DNA of 64,000 nucleotides. Source: Plectosphaerella cucumerina (Eukaryota; Ascomycota; Sordariomycetes; Glomerellales; Plectosphaerellaceae). The notes under the pieces are model-generated. The model saw nothing but the letters and a program-made list of their open reading frames with translations, searched no databases and had not been told where the DNA came from. This document shows positions 11,418 to 21,734 of this stretch, in pieces. The stretch lies in contig JAGPXD010000001.1 in the NCBI GenBank assembly GCA_020746995.1, positions 6,696,001 to 6,760,000 of the forward strand, read 5' to 3'. Position numbers and translations under genes: made by a program. Numbering within the stretch: the first letter of the stretch is position 1; the number at the start of each line of letters is the position of its first letter.

Positions 11418-14346
11418 TCAAATCATGTTCGGCCCCCGACTCGGCTCGGGCCCATTGCCCTCCAGCCTCTCGAGGCTCTCCTCATCCATGGCAACCTTCT
11501 CAATCTGCTTGCCCTTGTTCTTGAGTGCCTTCTTGCGTTGCCTTGCGTCGCGGAAGACAAGGTACATGTCAATGCCCATGATGCTCGAGCCGAGGACAAA
11601 GATGGTAGACAGGCCAAAGCCGATGCCAATGGCAATGTCAAAGGGCACAACCTGGGTGAAACAAAGCGCCACGGAGCTCAGGTCCTTGAAGCCAGATGTC
11701 ACGGACAGCGTGGCAAGGAAGAGGAAGAGCTGGTTGACGGTGGCGCGGATGTTGGGAAGGCTCAGCAGACCCATGGGAGGGGGTGTTCCTGCAGCGAGAG
11801 TCTTGACGGCGCTGAGGGTGGCGAAGTAGAGACCAACGGCGGCCAGGCCGACGATGGTGGTGATGAGACTGATGATCTGGGAAGGGTCAGTAGGGGGTCA
11901 TTTGTCGGGGAAGATGGAAGACCTACGCCGTGGAAGGAGCGGAAGTGAGCCGAGCTGCCGTACATCACGACGCCAAAGACGAAGACGATGATGATGGAAG
12001 GGGTGATGACGAACAGCCACATGATGTGGTTCCACTTGGGAATCTTGGGGAGGACTGTGGTGAGCCTGGCCCTGAAGAGCAGGTTGCGCAGGCTCTCGAA
12101 GCCCAGGGCGAGGGGGAGGACGTTGAGGAAGGCGATCAGGGCGAAGAGGACTAGCATGGTTAGCGAGGAAACGGCACGAGAAATGCGGAGAACATACTGT
12201 GGATGACAGCAAAGGCAATGAATGACCCCAAGCCCATGCCGTTCACCTTGATGGCACCAACGGCGCCGTTGATGTTGATGTTGCCGCTGATGCTGTCACG
12301 CAGCTTCTGGCCATCAACCTGGTAGAAGTTGCCCTCGTTCCGCAGCTCGATGGTGCCAGTAGGAATGACCTGCTGGATGACCTGCATGGTGCTGTCCATG
12401 TTGACGCTCTTCAGCGCGTCGGTGGGGATCGTCTTGCTGCTGACCAAGCCGAGGAGGATGTTACCAAGGCCACCGCCGAAGCCCTGGCACGTCAGGGCGT
12501 CGAGAGCACCTTGGATGGCCATGGAGACGGTGCCGGCGTTGATGATGACGGAGAGGTTGAAGCCGTTCGAGGTGTCGACATCGATAACGGGGGCTTGGCG
12601 GATGGCGAGGCCGAGATCCCTCCTGCCCATGCCCGTGGCCGGAGTGGCGGCGGGAGGGGTAATGGGGACAGACGGGACCTGAGGGGCAGCAGGGACGGCA
12701 GGAGGTGCGGCGACTGGGGGTGCGGCAACGGGGGGCGCGGCCGGGGATTGAGGAGGAACGGGTGTGCCCTTGGGGTTCTTGATGAGCATGGAGGCAAGCA
12801 GAACACCACCGCCACCCAGACCGGCTCCGAGTCCAGTTGCGCCACCACCGATGCCATCGTCAAAGGTGGAGCGGGCGACGGGCATGCCAGTAGGGGGCAT
12901 CGTCGCAGTTCCGTCGACCAGAGCCTGCACACCACCCATGCCCTGAATGGTATCACCAGCGCCCTGAAGGAGACCGGACGCAAAGCCCTGGGCCACCCTC
13001 GAGATCTCGACCTGCTGGCCGCCAATGTCGACAGTCTTGGGGATGCCCTGGCCTGGCGGCGCCGCGGGAGCCATGGAGCCGCCGATCATGTTGAGCAGCT
13101 GGCCACCGGTGCCGTTCTGCAGGAAGCTCGCGGCAAGGCTCTTGGTGAAGGTCTCGGAGACGCCACCAACGTCGATAGAGCCGTCGGGCATCTGGCGCAT
13201 GACGACGGGAGTGTCAGCCTGAAGGCCGAGTCCAACAGCGGCACCCTGGCCGAAGCCGCGGCCGACACCGCCGGCAATTTCGGGAAGGTTCTTCATGAGG
13301 GCTGCAGTGTTGTTGGGGTTGTTGAGGCCGCCGAGGAGGGCCTTGGTGTCGATGTTGGAGGTGACGGACTGCGTCAAGCCGAAGCCGAAAGTGCCGATGA
13401 CGTTGGCGATGCTCGAGTCGTTCATGGGGCGGGGGGCGCCGGCGGGGTTGAGGTTCAGGCCGGCGACAGTACCGTTGCCCAGGCCCTGTGCGAGGGACAT
13501 GGCAATGGGCTGGAGCTGATCGGTCGCGCCGGAGGTGAGGGAACTGATGTTGATGGCGCTGAGAAGCGAGCTAGTCAGACCGACACCGGCGTTCTGCAGG
13601 AGGGGGTTGAGGCCCGTGGCTTCCTGCTTGTTGTCCGCGGCCACCTTGGCGGCGACGCGGGTGGTCTCGTCGGCGGTGGAGAGGTTCAGGCCCTGGGCCG
13701 CACCAGTTCCGACACCGATACCGAGGAACATGCCGGCACCGCTAACGTCGCCAAGGATCTGGGAGCCGATGTTGTTGATGCCGTTCATGAGAGCGCCGCC
13801 TAGCGCGCCGCCCATATCGGGCATGCCAGGCATTCCGCCGCCAAGGCCGCCGCCGCCGAAGAGTTGGCGCTTGCGAACGGCCTTGGACTCGAGGCTCTGG
13901 TCAAGATGTTGTCCCTCGAGCTCTCCCGCGACTTGTTCCTGGTACTCGCGGAGGATTTCGGAGGCTTGTTGGAGGGCTGGGTTGTCCAGGCGGCTGGACA
14001 GCAGATCGGAAAGGTCGACGGTCATGTCGACCATGGTGAGGAGGCTCTGACGGAGCCGAACATCGTTCTCGAGCGACTTTGCCGTCTCGGGAGTCATGAA
14101 GACCTCGAGGGCCTGACCCCACGACTGGGCACCACTCCTGCCCTGTCCTGGCCGCATGTAGTCCTCGTACTCCTTGCTGAGGCCGATGATGGAGAGGAGG
14201 ACCAGGAGGGAGAAGCAGGCGTATCCGAAGATACGCTGCAAGACACCGCACCGGGACATCTTGGGTTCTTCCGGCATGATGTCGTCGACCTCGACCCTTG
14301 TTTGGTTGATTAGTGAAGCCTTGATGTTCTCCTGGAACTGGGCCAT
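11418..14346 (-). CDS. Large Gly-rich integral membrane protein with b561-like C-terminus (unnamed family)
   Basis: Exons complement 14346-12198, 12150-11927 and 11876-11418 (47- and 50-bp introns), 943 residues. Seen: a cytosolic head of about 40 residues, TM1 (about 42-57), and a Lys-Arg site at 159-160 that resembles a Kex2 cleavage site. A 550-residue ectodomain follows, with recurrent Gly-rich hydrophobic blocks (about 203-222, 283-300, 358-376) and a Pro-Ala-rich linker near 560. The end has about six membrane helices. Histidines sit at HILFALIAF, WNHIMWLF and HFRSFHGIISL, spaced as in cytochrome b561 helices, so haem binding is possible. I do not recognise a named family. The tail after the last helix is basic then acidic and probably cytosolic. 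Confidence 0.85.
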
Positions 14347-15841
14347 GATGATGACTTAAAGGGGTATCTGGGTCGCCAGCGACAGTAAGGAAAGACAGGT
14401 GCTTAGTAGGGCATGAAAGGCGAGGGGGACTCCTGGTGTCTGGTGGAGGAGGGGGAAGCTCGTGGTCCAGTGACGATCGCTGGGGAGTTGAACGTCAGAG
14501 GTAGAGCATGGCCTGTATGGCTTCTCCCTGGGGGGCAGTGTATGATATACACTGCTTGTGACTCTCGTCTGACCCCTTCCACGGGACGACGAACGCCGGC
14601 ACTGGTGGATTTGTCCGACCAAGAGCGAAGAGAAAAGGCAGGACGGAACCCCGATAGGCAATCTTGTGGGTTCCAGGATCCGAGCGATCGTCCCGGGAGG
14701 CGTTTGCCTGGGGATCCGGGGTGCCTGTTCACGCCGCCGCACGGGAAGAGGGCGGAGCCCATATCGCAAGCTGCTGTCGTTTCCTACACTCAGACATCGA
14801 TGACTTCTGTTTCCGAGATTTACGGGGGGCTCGACTCCACCGCTCGGACGGCCAGGGCGGGAGGGCGGGCTGGCGGGCCATCATCCCCTTAAGGGCCGTC
14901 TGACACATCTCGTGGCGTCTTTGGCGTCGGCCGTTGTCCACGATAGGAACCTTGATGTGAAATGGACGCGGTGCTCTGGCATCGTCCCAAGTCTGCTGGC
15001 AGGTTCGCCGCATGATTCGCCGGCAGTATCTCGACCTGCTTCCCGATTAGGCGTGCTCCTCGACCGTCTCGTTTCAGGCCCGGATGACACGTAAAACCAG
15101 CCAGGTTCTCGAAATCTCTAGTCGCAGCCAAAAGAGGGATAGGCTCATGAGGGAAGCGCTGCCCCTGTCGCGGTTCTTGGGATGGCGGGTCTGACGAACG
15201 AGCGTGGAGGCTGCCTCCTCGACATGTGCCAGCGATACCAGCGGGTGTTCGTTTGAAAGGGTTTTCTTCTTCTTGTCCGAGCGCAGTAGGGTTTGACTGA
15301 CAGGCCTGGATGGCAGGTTTTGATTTGTCTTGCAGGGTCGGGGGAGGGGCTGGTCGCTGCCACGGAGCGGGATGAGACTGTCACGGCAACACCCCTTCCC
15401 GGCCCCTGCTCTCGGTGCACCGACGGTGAAAGAAGTCTCAAGTGGCCCATCTCTTGGAAGAACTCCGAATTGCTCTCCGTAGTGCGCCGGGAGATGTCCC
15501 CGTTGCCGGCCGGCGTGCGGATGTGGGACCGATCGGAGGGCCACCGTGTCTGTGTCTGATCGCGTCGTGACCAGGCGGTTGGACACGGTCGCTGAATCGT
15601 GGAAGAGGTGGGAGGAACCAGTGAAGGCTCTGGCGTCAACCCAAACACGATCGTCGGCCTGACCAGCATCGAATGACTCGGCCTTCTGGGACCTTTGACT
15701 GCTCCTGCCACACAACGTGGCAAACATTGATCAGTCGCACGTCTTGCTGATCGGTGAAGTGTAAACCCCGTGGTCCGTGTCCTTCGGGCTACTATACCAT
15801 AAGCAGACGAAACCTCGCATTCGTTAGTGGATCGCAACTTG
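14347..15841. other. Intergenic region, no supported gene
   Basis: About 1.5 kb with several mutually overlapping open frames on both strands (for example 15145-15837 minus, 230 codons). Their Arg/Pro/Ser-rich translations look like GC-rich shadow frames, without domains. The left end is the promoter of the large membrane protein that starts at 14346. I see nothing else. Confidence 0.5.
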
Positions 15842-16067
15842 GGCTGAACTGTTGCGGCGGTTGAGGTGCTGTATCGGTTGAGGTGCTGCGCCGGTCGAGC
15901 TGCTGCGCCGGTCGAACTGCTAGGTCGATGAAGCTTCTGCTTCGATTGAGATGGGCCACTACGTCAATTGAGCTGCTGCGTCAACTGAGCTGCTGCGTCG
16001 ATTAACCTGATACGTTGATCGAGCTATTGCATCGGTTGACCTACTGTGCCGCTCGAGCTGCCGCGTC
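15842..16067 (+). repeat. Left array of degenerate 17-bp tandem repeats
   Basis: Thirteen consecutive units can be read, twelve of exactly 17 bp and one of 22 bp. The consensus is GRTYGAGCTGCTGCGYC (for example 15893-15909 and 15983-15999). The array stops 41 bp past the stop codon of the METTL16-type gene. The same unit in reverse complement forms a second array on the other side of that gene (17765-17874). Confidence 0.85.
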
Positions 16068-16108
16068 GCGGGGCTTGTTTGGACTTGTCGACCCAGTCCA
16101 TCGACCCC

Positions 16109-17705
16109 TCAGACAATTGACTTGAGCTGGGTCTTCAAAAACCCAGTGAAGCTCTCGAATATCACCGCATCGTGGCCCTCGCGCCAACGGCACGAGACAT
16201 CCATGCTGGCCCTCGTGACGATGACCGAAACTTCGAAACCAAAGGCGCAAAGGTCCGTCTCGGCGGGTGCTGCAGCTGCGGCGCCCTCCATTTCCCTTGC
16301 CTTCCTGCGTCTCCACGCCCGGCTCCAAACGTTCTCCCTTGCGCGGCCAATGCCTCGCAGCAGCTCCTTGTCCCAGTTCCAGGAGATGAGCTCCAAGGAA
16401 GACATCATCTCGTGGACCTTGGATTCCACCTTGGCCACACCAACGCTGATCTGCAGGCTGATGATAGGGACGTCAACGATGGGTGGTAGGATCTTCTTCC
16501 ACTTATCGCCCCCAACTCCCCTCGCAGCCTCAGTCGATGGGCGCATTTCGCCGAAGCTCCATCCGACTGCCCATCTTCGCGTCTTGGTGCCCTGCACGAA
16601 CTCGGTGACGGCAAAGTTCGTGATGCCTTTGTCGTGCAGCTTCTCGATGAAAGCCTCGCAGCTCGACTGTTTTCCGAACATAGACGTGTACCATTGGATC
16701 TTGTCTCGATGAACGAGCGATTCGTCCAAGATCCGGCCTATGAAGGCCATCTCGCCACCCTCGACGACCATTTCGGTAGCCGAACCGGTGCAGGCGGTGA
16801 AAGGTTTCCTTGACTTGCCCTTCGCCGAGCTGACCAGGTCCTCTTTGGATTCGTAGAAGGGAGGGTTCGACATTGTGAAATCGAGAGTGAGAGACTCGTC
16901 CAATGGAATCATCGGATCGTCGGCTGTGCGTGACAGAACGCGTATCCGGCTCTCCAGGTCATTGAGCTGAACGTTCTTCCGGGCGTACTCCAGGCTTTTC
17001 GAGTCAATATCTATGATCGTTAGTATCAATTGGCGCAGAAATAGCCCGAATACCCCACCCGTTGCGACAAAAGACCAGTCTCGCTGGGTGCATCCAAGGA
17101 GAGGGTAGATGCAGCTCGCGCCAGTCCCAACATCCAAGCCCGTCAACTTGCGGCCTTGAGGGGCATACGAGGAGCTGTCCATCAGCGACTTCAGCCAAAG
17201 GATGTAGTTGTGCCTGATGGGAACCTGAGGTGGTTAGCATAGCCCATCTCGCCGGGGAAGTGTGCCTTACAGGTGGACAGAGCCTATCATCTGGCAAGTC
17301 AACACGCAGCCCGAAGTCCCGCTTGAGAAGAGACTTGGTGAGCTGCATGACCGCTTGGGGATTGTTGAACTCCAGGCTGTTGCCGTTGCCGCGGAGGTGT
17401 TTGCCAAGATCTGGGTCGTCGCGCCCGAGCCGCGCAAAATCGACTTCTGACGCGTAGAGATTGCGGTAGTATGAGTCGGCTTCTGGTCCCTTGTTGGGAC
17501 GACTCTGAGGCTCGGGCATCGCGACGGCAGAAAGATGCGCATCGGGCTCGCGGTAACGACCTTGTATTGAAGACACCTCGTGGCCGTCCTCAATTTGCGA
17601 GTGTTTCCTCTTGCCGGTCCTCTTGCCGGTCATCTTGCCGGTCATCTTGCCGGTCATCTTGTCGTCGCGAGTTGTGCTGTGATGAAATGGCGTCAGTGGA
17701 GTCAA
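16109..17705 (-). CDS. METTL16-type RNA N6-adenosine methyltransferase
   Basis: Exons complement 17705-17271, 17224-17059 and 17010-16109 (46- and 48-bp introns; the second has an ACTAAC branch site), 500 residues. The Rossmann methyltransferase core shows the SAM motif LDVGTGASCIYPLLG, the acidic post-motif FVATDIDSKSLEYA, and the catalytic NPPF motif in MSNPPFYES. The order and the preceding RLCPPVP..NYILWL block match METTL16/RlmF proteins, which methylate U6 snRNA or structured RNA hairpins. The N-terminus has a four-residue repeat (MTGK three times, then RTGK) and basic residues that could serve as a nuclear signal. The gene lies between two inverted arrays of a 17-bp repeat. Function is inferred from the family and all core motifs are intact. 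Confidence 0.92.
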
Positions 17706-17764
17706 TGGACAGCCCAGTTTGTACGTGCGAGACGATCGCTGAAAGAGGACTAGCGTGGTAGACG

Positions 17765-17874
17765 TCAGGTCAATCGATGCAGCAGGTCAATCGACGCACC
17801 AGGTCGACCCAACGAAGCAGCTCCACTCGACAGCTCGACCGGCGCAGCAGGTCAACAGGCACAGCAGGTCAACA
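17765..17874 (-). repeat. Right array of 17-bp tandem repeats, inverted relative to the left array
   Basis: On the plus strand the units read GATGCAGCAGGTCAATC (17776-17792), then a GACGCACC... unit (17793-17809), two altered units, and two further units ending in AGCAGGTCAACA. They are the reverse complement of the units at 15842-16067. About six units are legible, one shortened to 14 bp. The array starts roughly 60 bp upstream of the METTL16-type start codon. Confidence 0.8.
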
Positions 17875-18268
17875 ACCTCAGACGTCTCTCCAGCTGCGTC
17901 AGTCAGAGATAGGCTGCGTCATTGGCTCGGCGCGTCCAAAGACCACCTGGGGTAGAGACGTTCTGTTGTTAAATGCCAGTTCCGCGATTTTAAGCGACAA
18001 ATTGCGGTGTGCCTTCGATCTACCCGATGTGCAGGTGTGACGGGTGTGCTGTTCGAGGTGCAGTCGACGATGATCGGTGATGTTGGAGTGTGTTGAAGGG
18101 AATCTCGGTGGACCCACGGCGTCTGTCAAATCCATGAGGCATCAGCACGGACACTCCCTCACCGCGGTTGCCCAGTTCAACATGCTGAATTTATCAAAGA
18201 AAAATGTTCACATCTGTATCCTATGTCCAAATCGCGTCCTGTCAGTCATGTCATCGTAAACGCCCTCC

Positions 18269-19731
18269 CTAGCTCCAGAGGAGCACACGCCACTGCCACC
18301 CCTCGAGCGTCTTCAAGTCCTTTTCTGTGATCTGCTCGTCGCCACGCTCAATCTTGGTCGACAACCTGCGCAGGCGCTTGGTCATCTTTTTGGCTACAAG
18401 CAGCGACACCTCGTTGGAGAAGATATACAGCACGCCGAAAACCAGGAATGTCATGCTTGCGAAGCCGCCCTTGCCGAACACCGAGTCCTTGACACGCGAG
18501 AGAATCTCCTTGCTGCGAGCGAAGGCGTGCTCCGTGTCCGAGACAGTCTTGTCCTCGGCCTTCTCGGCCGGCGTCCGTTGGAACACATACTTGACCGCCG
18601 GGATGATACGGTGAAGCAAAGGGAAGAAGACGGCACTGCAAATGTCAGCTGGGGTGATTTTGACAGAGGGTCTTGGGCGGCATACACGGCACTGCCGATG
18701 ATCCACTTCCTCCACCTCCGCGCTTGTGCGTCCTTGGTGAGGATGCCCAACTCGTCTCTGAGGGTGCGCAGCTCGGTGAGCACCTTGCCGGCCTGGATGG
18801 AGAGCTGCCTCTCAAATTCCGGCCCAGCCGACGGCCCGAGACTGTATCGCTTGTTCTGAAGAGACACAAGCTCCTGGAGGGAAACATGGCAGCTTGCTTT
18901 GACCGATTTGACATCTTGCGGCGACATGACCATGGGCGCCGCAAGGCCAGATTGGACGTGCGGGACAATGGGCGCGTGGCTCGGCTCTCCAACCTGCGAC
19001 AGCGGCATCGCCGCAGGTCCGGGCATCTGCTCAACCGCCTGCGAAGGTGGTCCGCCATAGGGCGCATTGCTCTGGGGTCCTGGGTACGGCGCCGGGCCGT
19101 AGGGAACGGCGCTGTCTTGGATCGGCCTCGGGTACTCGGCGTCAGGCGGCGGAGGCCAAGTGCCCGGGTCCGTGGGCCTCTGCTGTGTGAGTGGCGCGTC
19201 CTGGTACGGCCGAGACGACGAGAGTCCTGGGCCGGGGAAACCGTTGCCTCCAGACATCTCGTACTGAGATGGACGATCGTAGGGCCGATCGTACGGCCTT
19301 CCTGAACTCGAAGGTCCGTCGTCAGGCCTCGATGAGGAGTAGGGTTGGTCATAGGGTCTCGAAGACGAGGGCTCGCCGTATGGTCTGGAAGATGATGGCT
19401 CTCCCGACGGCCGTGAAGAAGAAGATTCCCCATAGGGCCTCGAAGAAGAAGGCTCTCCCGGCAGCCGCGAAGATGACGGTTCTCCCGATGGCCTCGATGA
19501 CGAAGACTCTCCGTAGGGTCTCGAAGATGGCTGGTCGTATGGCCTGGAAGGATCCCCCGAGGGTCGCGAAGAAGAAGACTCTCCATAGGGCCTCGAAGAT
19601 GAGGTCGGTTGGTCGTATGGCGGCCTCGGGGGCGGAGCTTGGTCATAGCCTGAGGGCCTCGATGACGACTGGTCATACGATGACGGCTTGGTCGCGCCGA
19701 CGGCTGGAGGAGCACCCGTGACTGTACTCAT
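18269..19731 (-). CDS. Repeat-rich Pro/Ser/Tyr protein with C-terminal membrane anchors
   Basis: Exons complement 19731-18686 and 18635-18269 (50-bp intron, GTATGC donor), 470 residues. Residues about 20-150 are a tandem low-complexity array of roughly 9-13-residue units built on SSSRPYGE / SSSRPSGE, with YDQP variants. A Pro-Gly-rich stretch follows, then a predicted helical region (KSVKASCHVSLQELVSLQNKR...). The C-terminus has two hydrophobic segments (about 345-368 and 410-432), separated by a charged helix. The upstream ATG at 19833 is not used because its leader is out of character with the repeat start MSTVTGAPPAVG. I do not recognise the family. The layout suggests a disordered cytosolic head tethered to a membrane, possibly by a hairpin. 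Confidence 0.85.
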
Positions 19732-20100
19732 GGTAAAGGATGATGCGTGGGATGGTGACAGGAGGAATGCAAAATGCCGAGTATGCGGGTGGGATTGACA
19801 GCTGCCGTCGATCACAGACAATGTCAGAGACAAGAAGCTTGGTGGCGGTCAGGCCGACGAGGTGAGCTCGACATGCTCAGGCAGCTCAGTTCCAGCCCGT
19901 TGCAGGAAAATAAGGTGGCAGGGAAGCTGCACACGGGAAGGTCGGGGCTAGCGGGCGGGAAGTGGGTCGCACCTGCCACCCCAAGGGCCGTGCGCGTGTA
20001 CCACTTCAGTTCGCACTCGACACTGTATGACCAAATGTCCTGTCTGGACATTGTTAGGCGGCCATCAATCCTCGCTGCAGCACGTCCAGAATCCCGAATC

Positions 20101-21232
20101 ATGACCGACAAAACACCCTCGAGGTTTGCGCCGCAGGGCCAGACAACACAAGAGAGGCTCTCGAGCAATACAGTCGGCCTTGTTCAGCTCTCCGACTTTC
20201 GAAAGCGACGCGCCGAGGTCCTCGAGCAACAGGAGCGAGAAGCGCACGAAGGGAGCGCCACCACCGACCGATCCCAAACAGCAACACCATACGCGAGCGA
20301 CTCGGGCGAGGGGGGTTCGAAACTCCCGAAAAAGAAGAAGAAAAAGGTCGCCAGCAAGCTCTCTTTTGGAGACGACGAGGACGAGGACGCCGATGCCGCC
20401 GGACCGACCCTGAACAAGAAGAAGGACGGCGACAAGAATGGCGCAGCTGAGAAGAAGAAGATCACAGCCAACACATCAGTCGGGATCGTCCCGAAGGCTA
20501 CAACCAAGGCGGCGTTACAGAGGGAAGCCCTCGAACGAGAGAGGCTGCGGAAGGAGTTCCTCATCATCCAGGAGGCTGTCCGCGCCACCGAGATCGCGAT
20601 CCCCTTCGTCTTCTACGACGGCACCGATATCCCTGGAGGCATCGTTCGCGTCAAGAAGGGCGACTTCATCTGGGTCAGCCTTGACAAGAGCAGGAAGATT
20701 GGCGCAGATCTGGGCGTCAGCGAAAAGACAAATGCCCGGCGAGAGTGGGCGCGCGTCGGCGTTGACGACCTGATGCTGGTCCGCGGGTCGGTCATCATCC
20801 CCCACGTAAGTATCACATTGTCTTGCGCTTTGTCGCTAGGAAGCTAACGTCTTGCAGCATTTCGACTTCTACTTCTTCATCATGAACAAGAGCACCGGCC
20901 CAGGCGGCCAGATACTGTTCGATTACTCTGCCGAAGCCCCCGATCCCAAAGACCGACCCGATCCCGAAGATACGGCGCCCGCGGCGCCAAAAGGCGGTCT
21001 AACGACCGCTGCGGCGCTCAAGCAGGCTGCCATCAGGGCGCTCCCCGATATCTCTACACTCGAGGGTGCCGGCGACGATCCCACCTTTACAAAGGTGGTC
21101 GACAGACGATGGTTCGAGCGCAACAAGCACATCTACCCCGCCAGCACTTGGCAGGAGTTTGACCCAGAGCGCGACTATCAGACCGACGTGCGGAAAGATG
21201 GTGGAGGAAACACGTTCTTCTTCTCAAAGTAG
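20101..21232 (+). CDS. XAP5/FAM50 family protein
   Basis: Exons 20101..20805 and 20858..21232 (52-bp intron), 359 residues. The N-terminal half is charged and disordered, with a KKKKKK block (about residues 75-80) and acidic runs, fitting a nuclear protein. The C-terminal XAP5 domain is clear: PFVFYDGTDIPG, VKKGDFIWVSLDKSRK, EWARVGVDDLMLVRG and HHFDFYFFIMNKS. FAM50/XAP5 proteins (human FAM50A, plant XCT) are nuclear and associate with the spliceosome. The upstream in-frame ATG at 19774 would add about 109 residues that lack family similarity, so the ATG at 20101 is preferred. The gene converges with the small membrane protein gene 61 bp downstream. Confidence 0.95.
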
Positions 21233-21293
21233 CGGAGAGCTGTACCGAGTCAGACGTCGTTCTGGTGCGGATACGCGTCGGGACGTACCGTCT

Positions 21294-21734
21294 TCAACCC
21301 ACCAACAACTTTGCCGCCACCGCAGCACCACCGATGAACCACCATCCGGGCCAGAACACCATGATGATGATAGTGTTCATGCCTGGACCGAGGATAAGCA
21401 TCCCCATCTCGAACTCGAGCCTCTTCCGCAACCGCCGCACCCTCTTCGTCTTGTACACGGTGGCAATCGCCCAGGCCGTCCGCAGGATGAGCGCTCTGAG
21501 CGTGTTGTATGTGAAGACAGCGAGGACCCTGCTTGCGAAAGTCGTCCACGATACGGCAAGGGCAGTGACGAAGTACGTTCTCAGAACGACGAACAAGGTT
21601 GCAGCGCTCAGCAGGCGCTGGAACTTGAGGGCATAGTCGAGAGTCGGCTTGAGGAGGCTGACGGCCTCCAGGTGTGCTGGCCGCAGCACCGCCGGGTCGA
21701 TGCGCGAGGGTCCACAGAGAGCGACTGTTTCCAT
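21294..21734 (-). CDS. Small conserved-looking membrane protein
   Basis: Single exon, 146 residues. Two or three hydrophobic segments are visible: AATLFVVLRTYFVTALAVSW, the stretch around YNTLRALILRTAWAIATVY, and MNTIIIMVFWPGWWFIGG. A basic patch (KTKRVRRLRKR) sits between them. The motif CGPSRIDPAVLRPAHLE near the start looks structured rather than random, which supports a real gene. Its stop lies 61 bp from the stop of the XAP5 gene on the other strand. No family is recognised and the function is unknown. Confidence 0.6.
   Translation of the reverse strand: METVALCGPSRIDPAVLRPAHLEAVSLLKPTLDYALKFQRLLSAATLFVVLRTYFVTALAVSWTTFASRVLAVFTYNTLRALILRTAWAIATVYKTKRVRRLRKRLEFEMGMLILGPGMNTIIIMVFWPGWWFIGGAAVAAKLLVG

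Noticed and set aside
12511..13803. 430-codon open frame on the plus strand
   Set aside because: It is antisense to the large membrane protein exon and has shadow composition (Gly/Asp/His-rich).
15145..15837. 230-codon open frame on the minus strand
   Set aside because: Arg/Ser/Pro/Thr-rich without domains, and it overlaps another long frame on the same strand.
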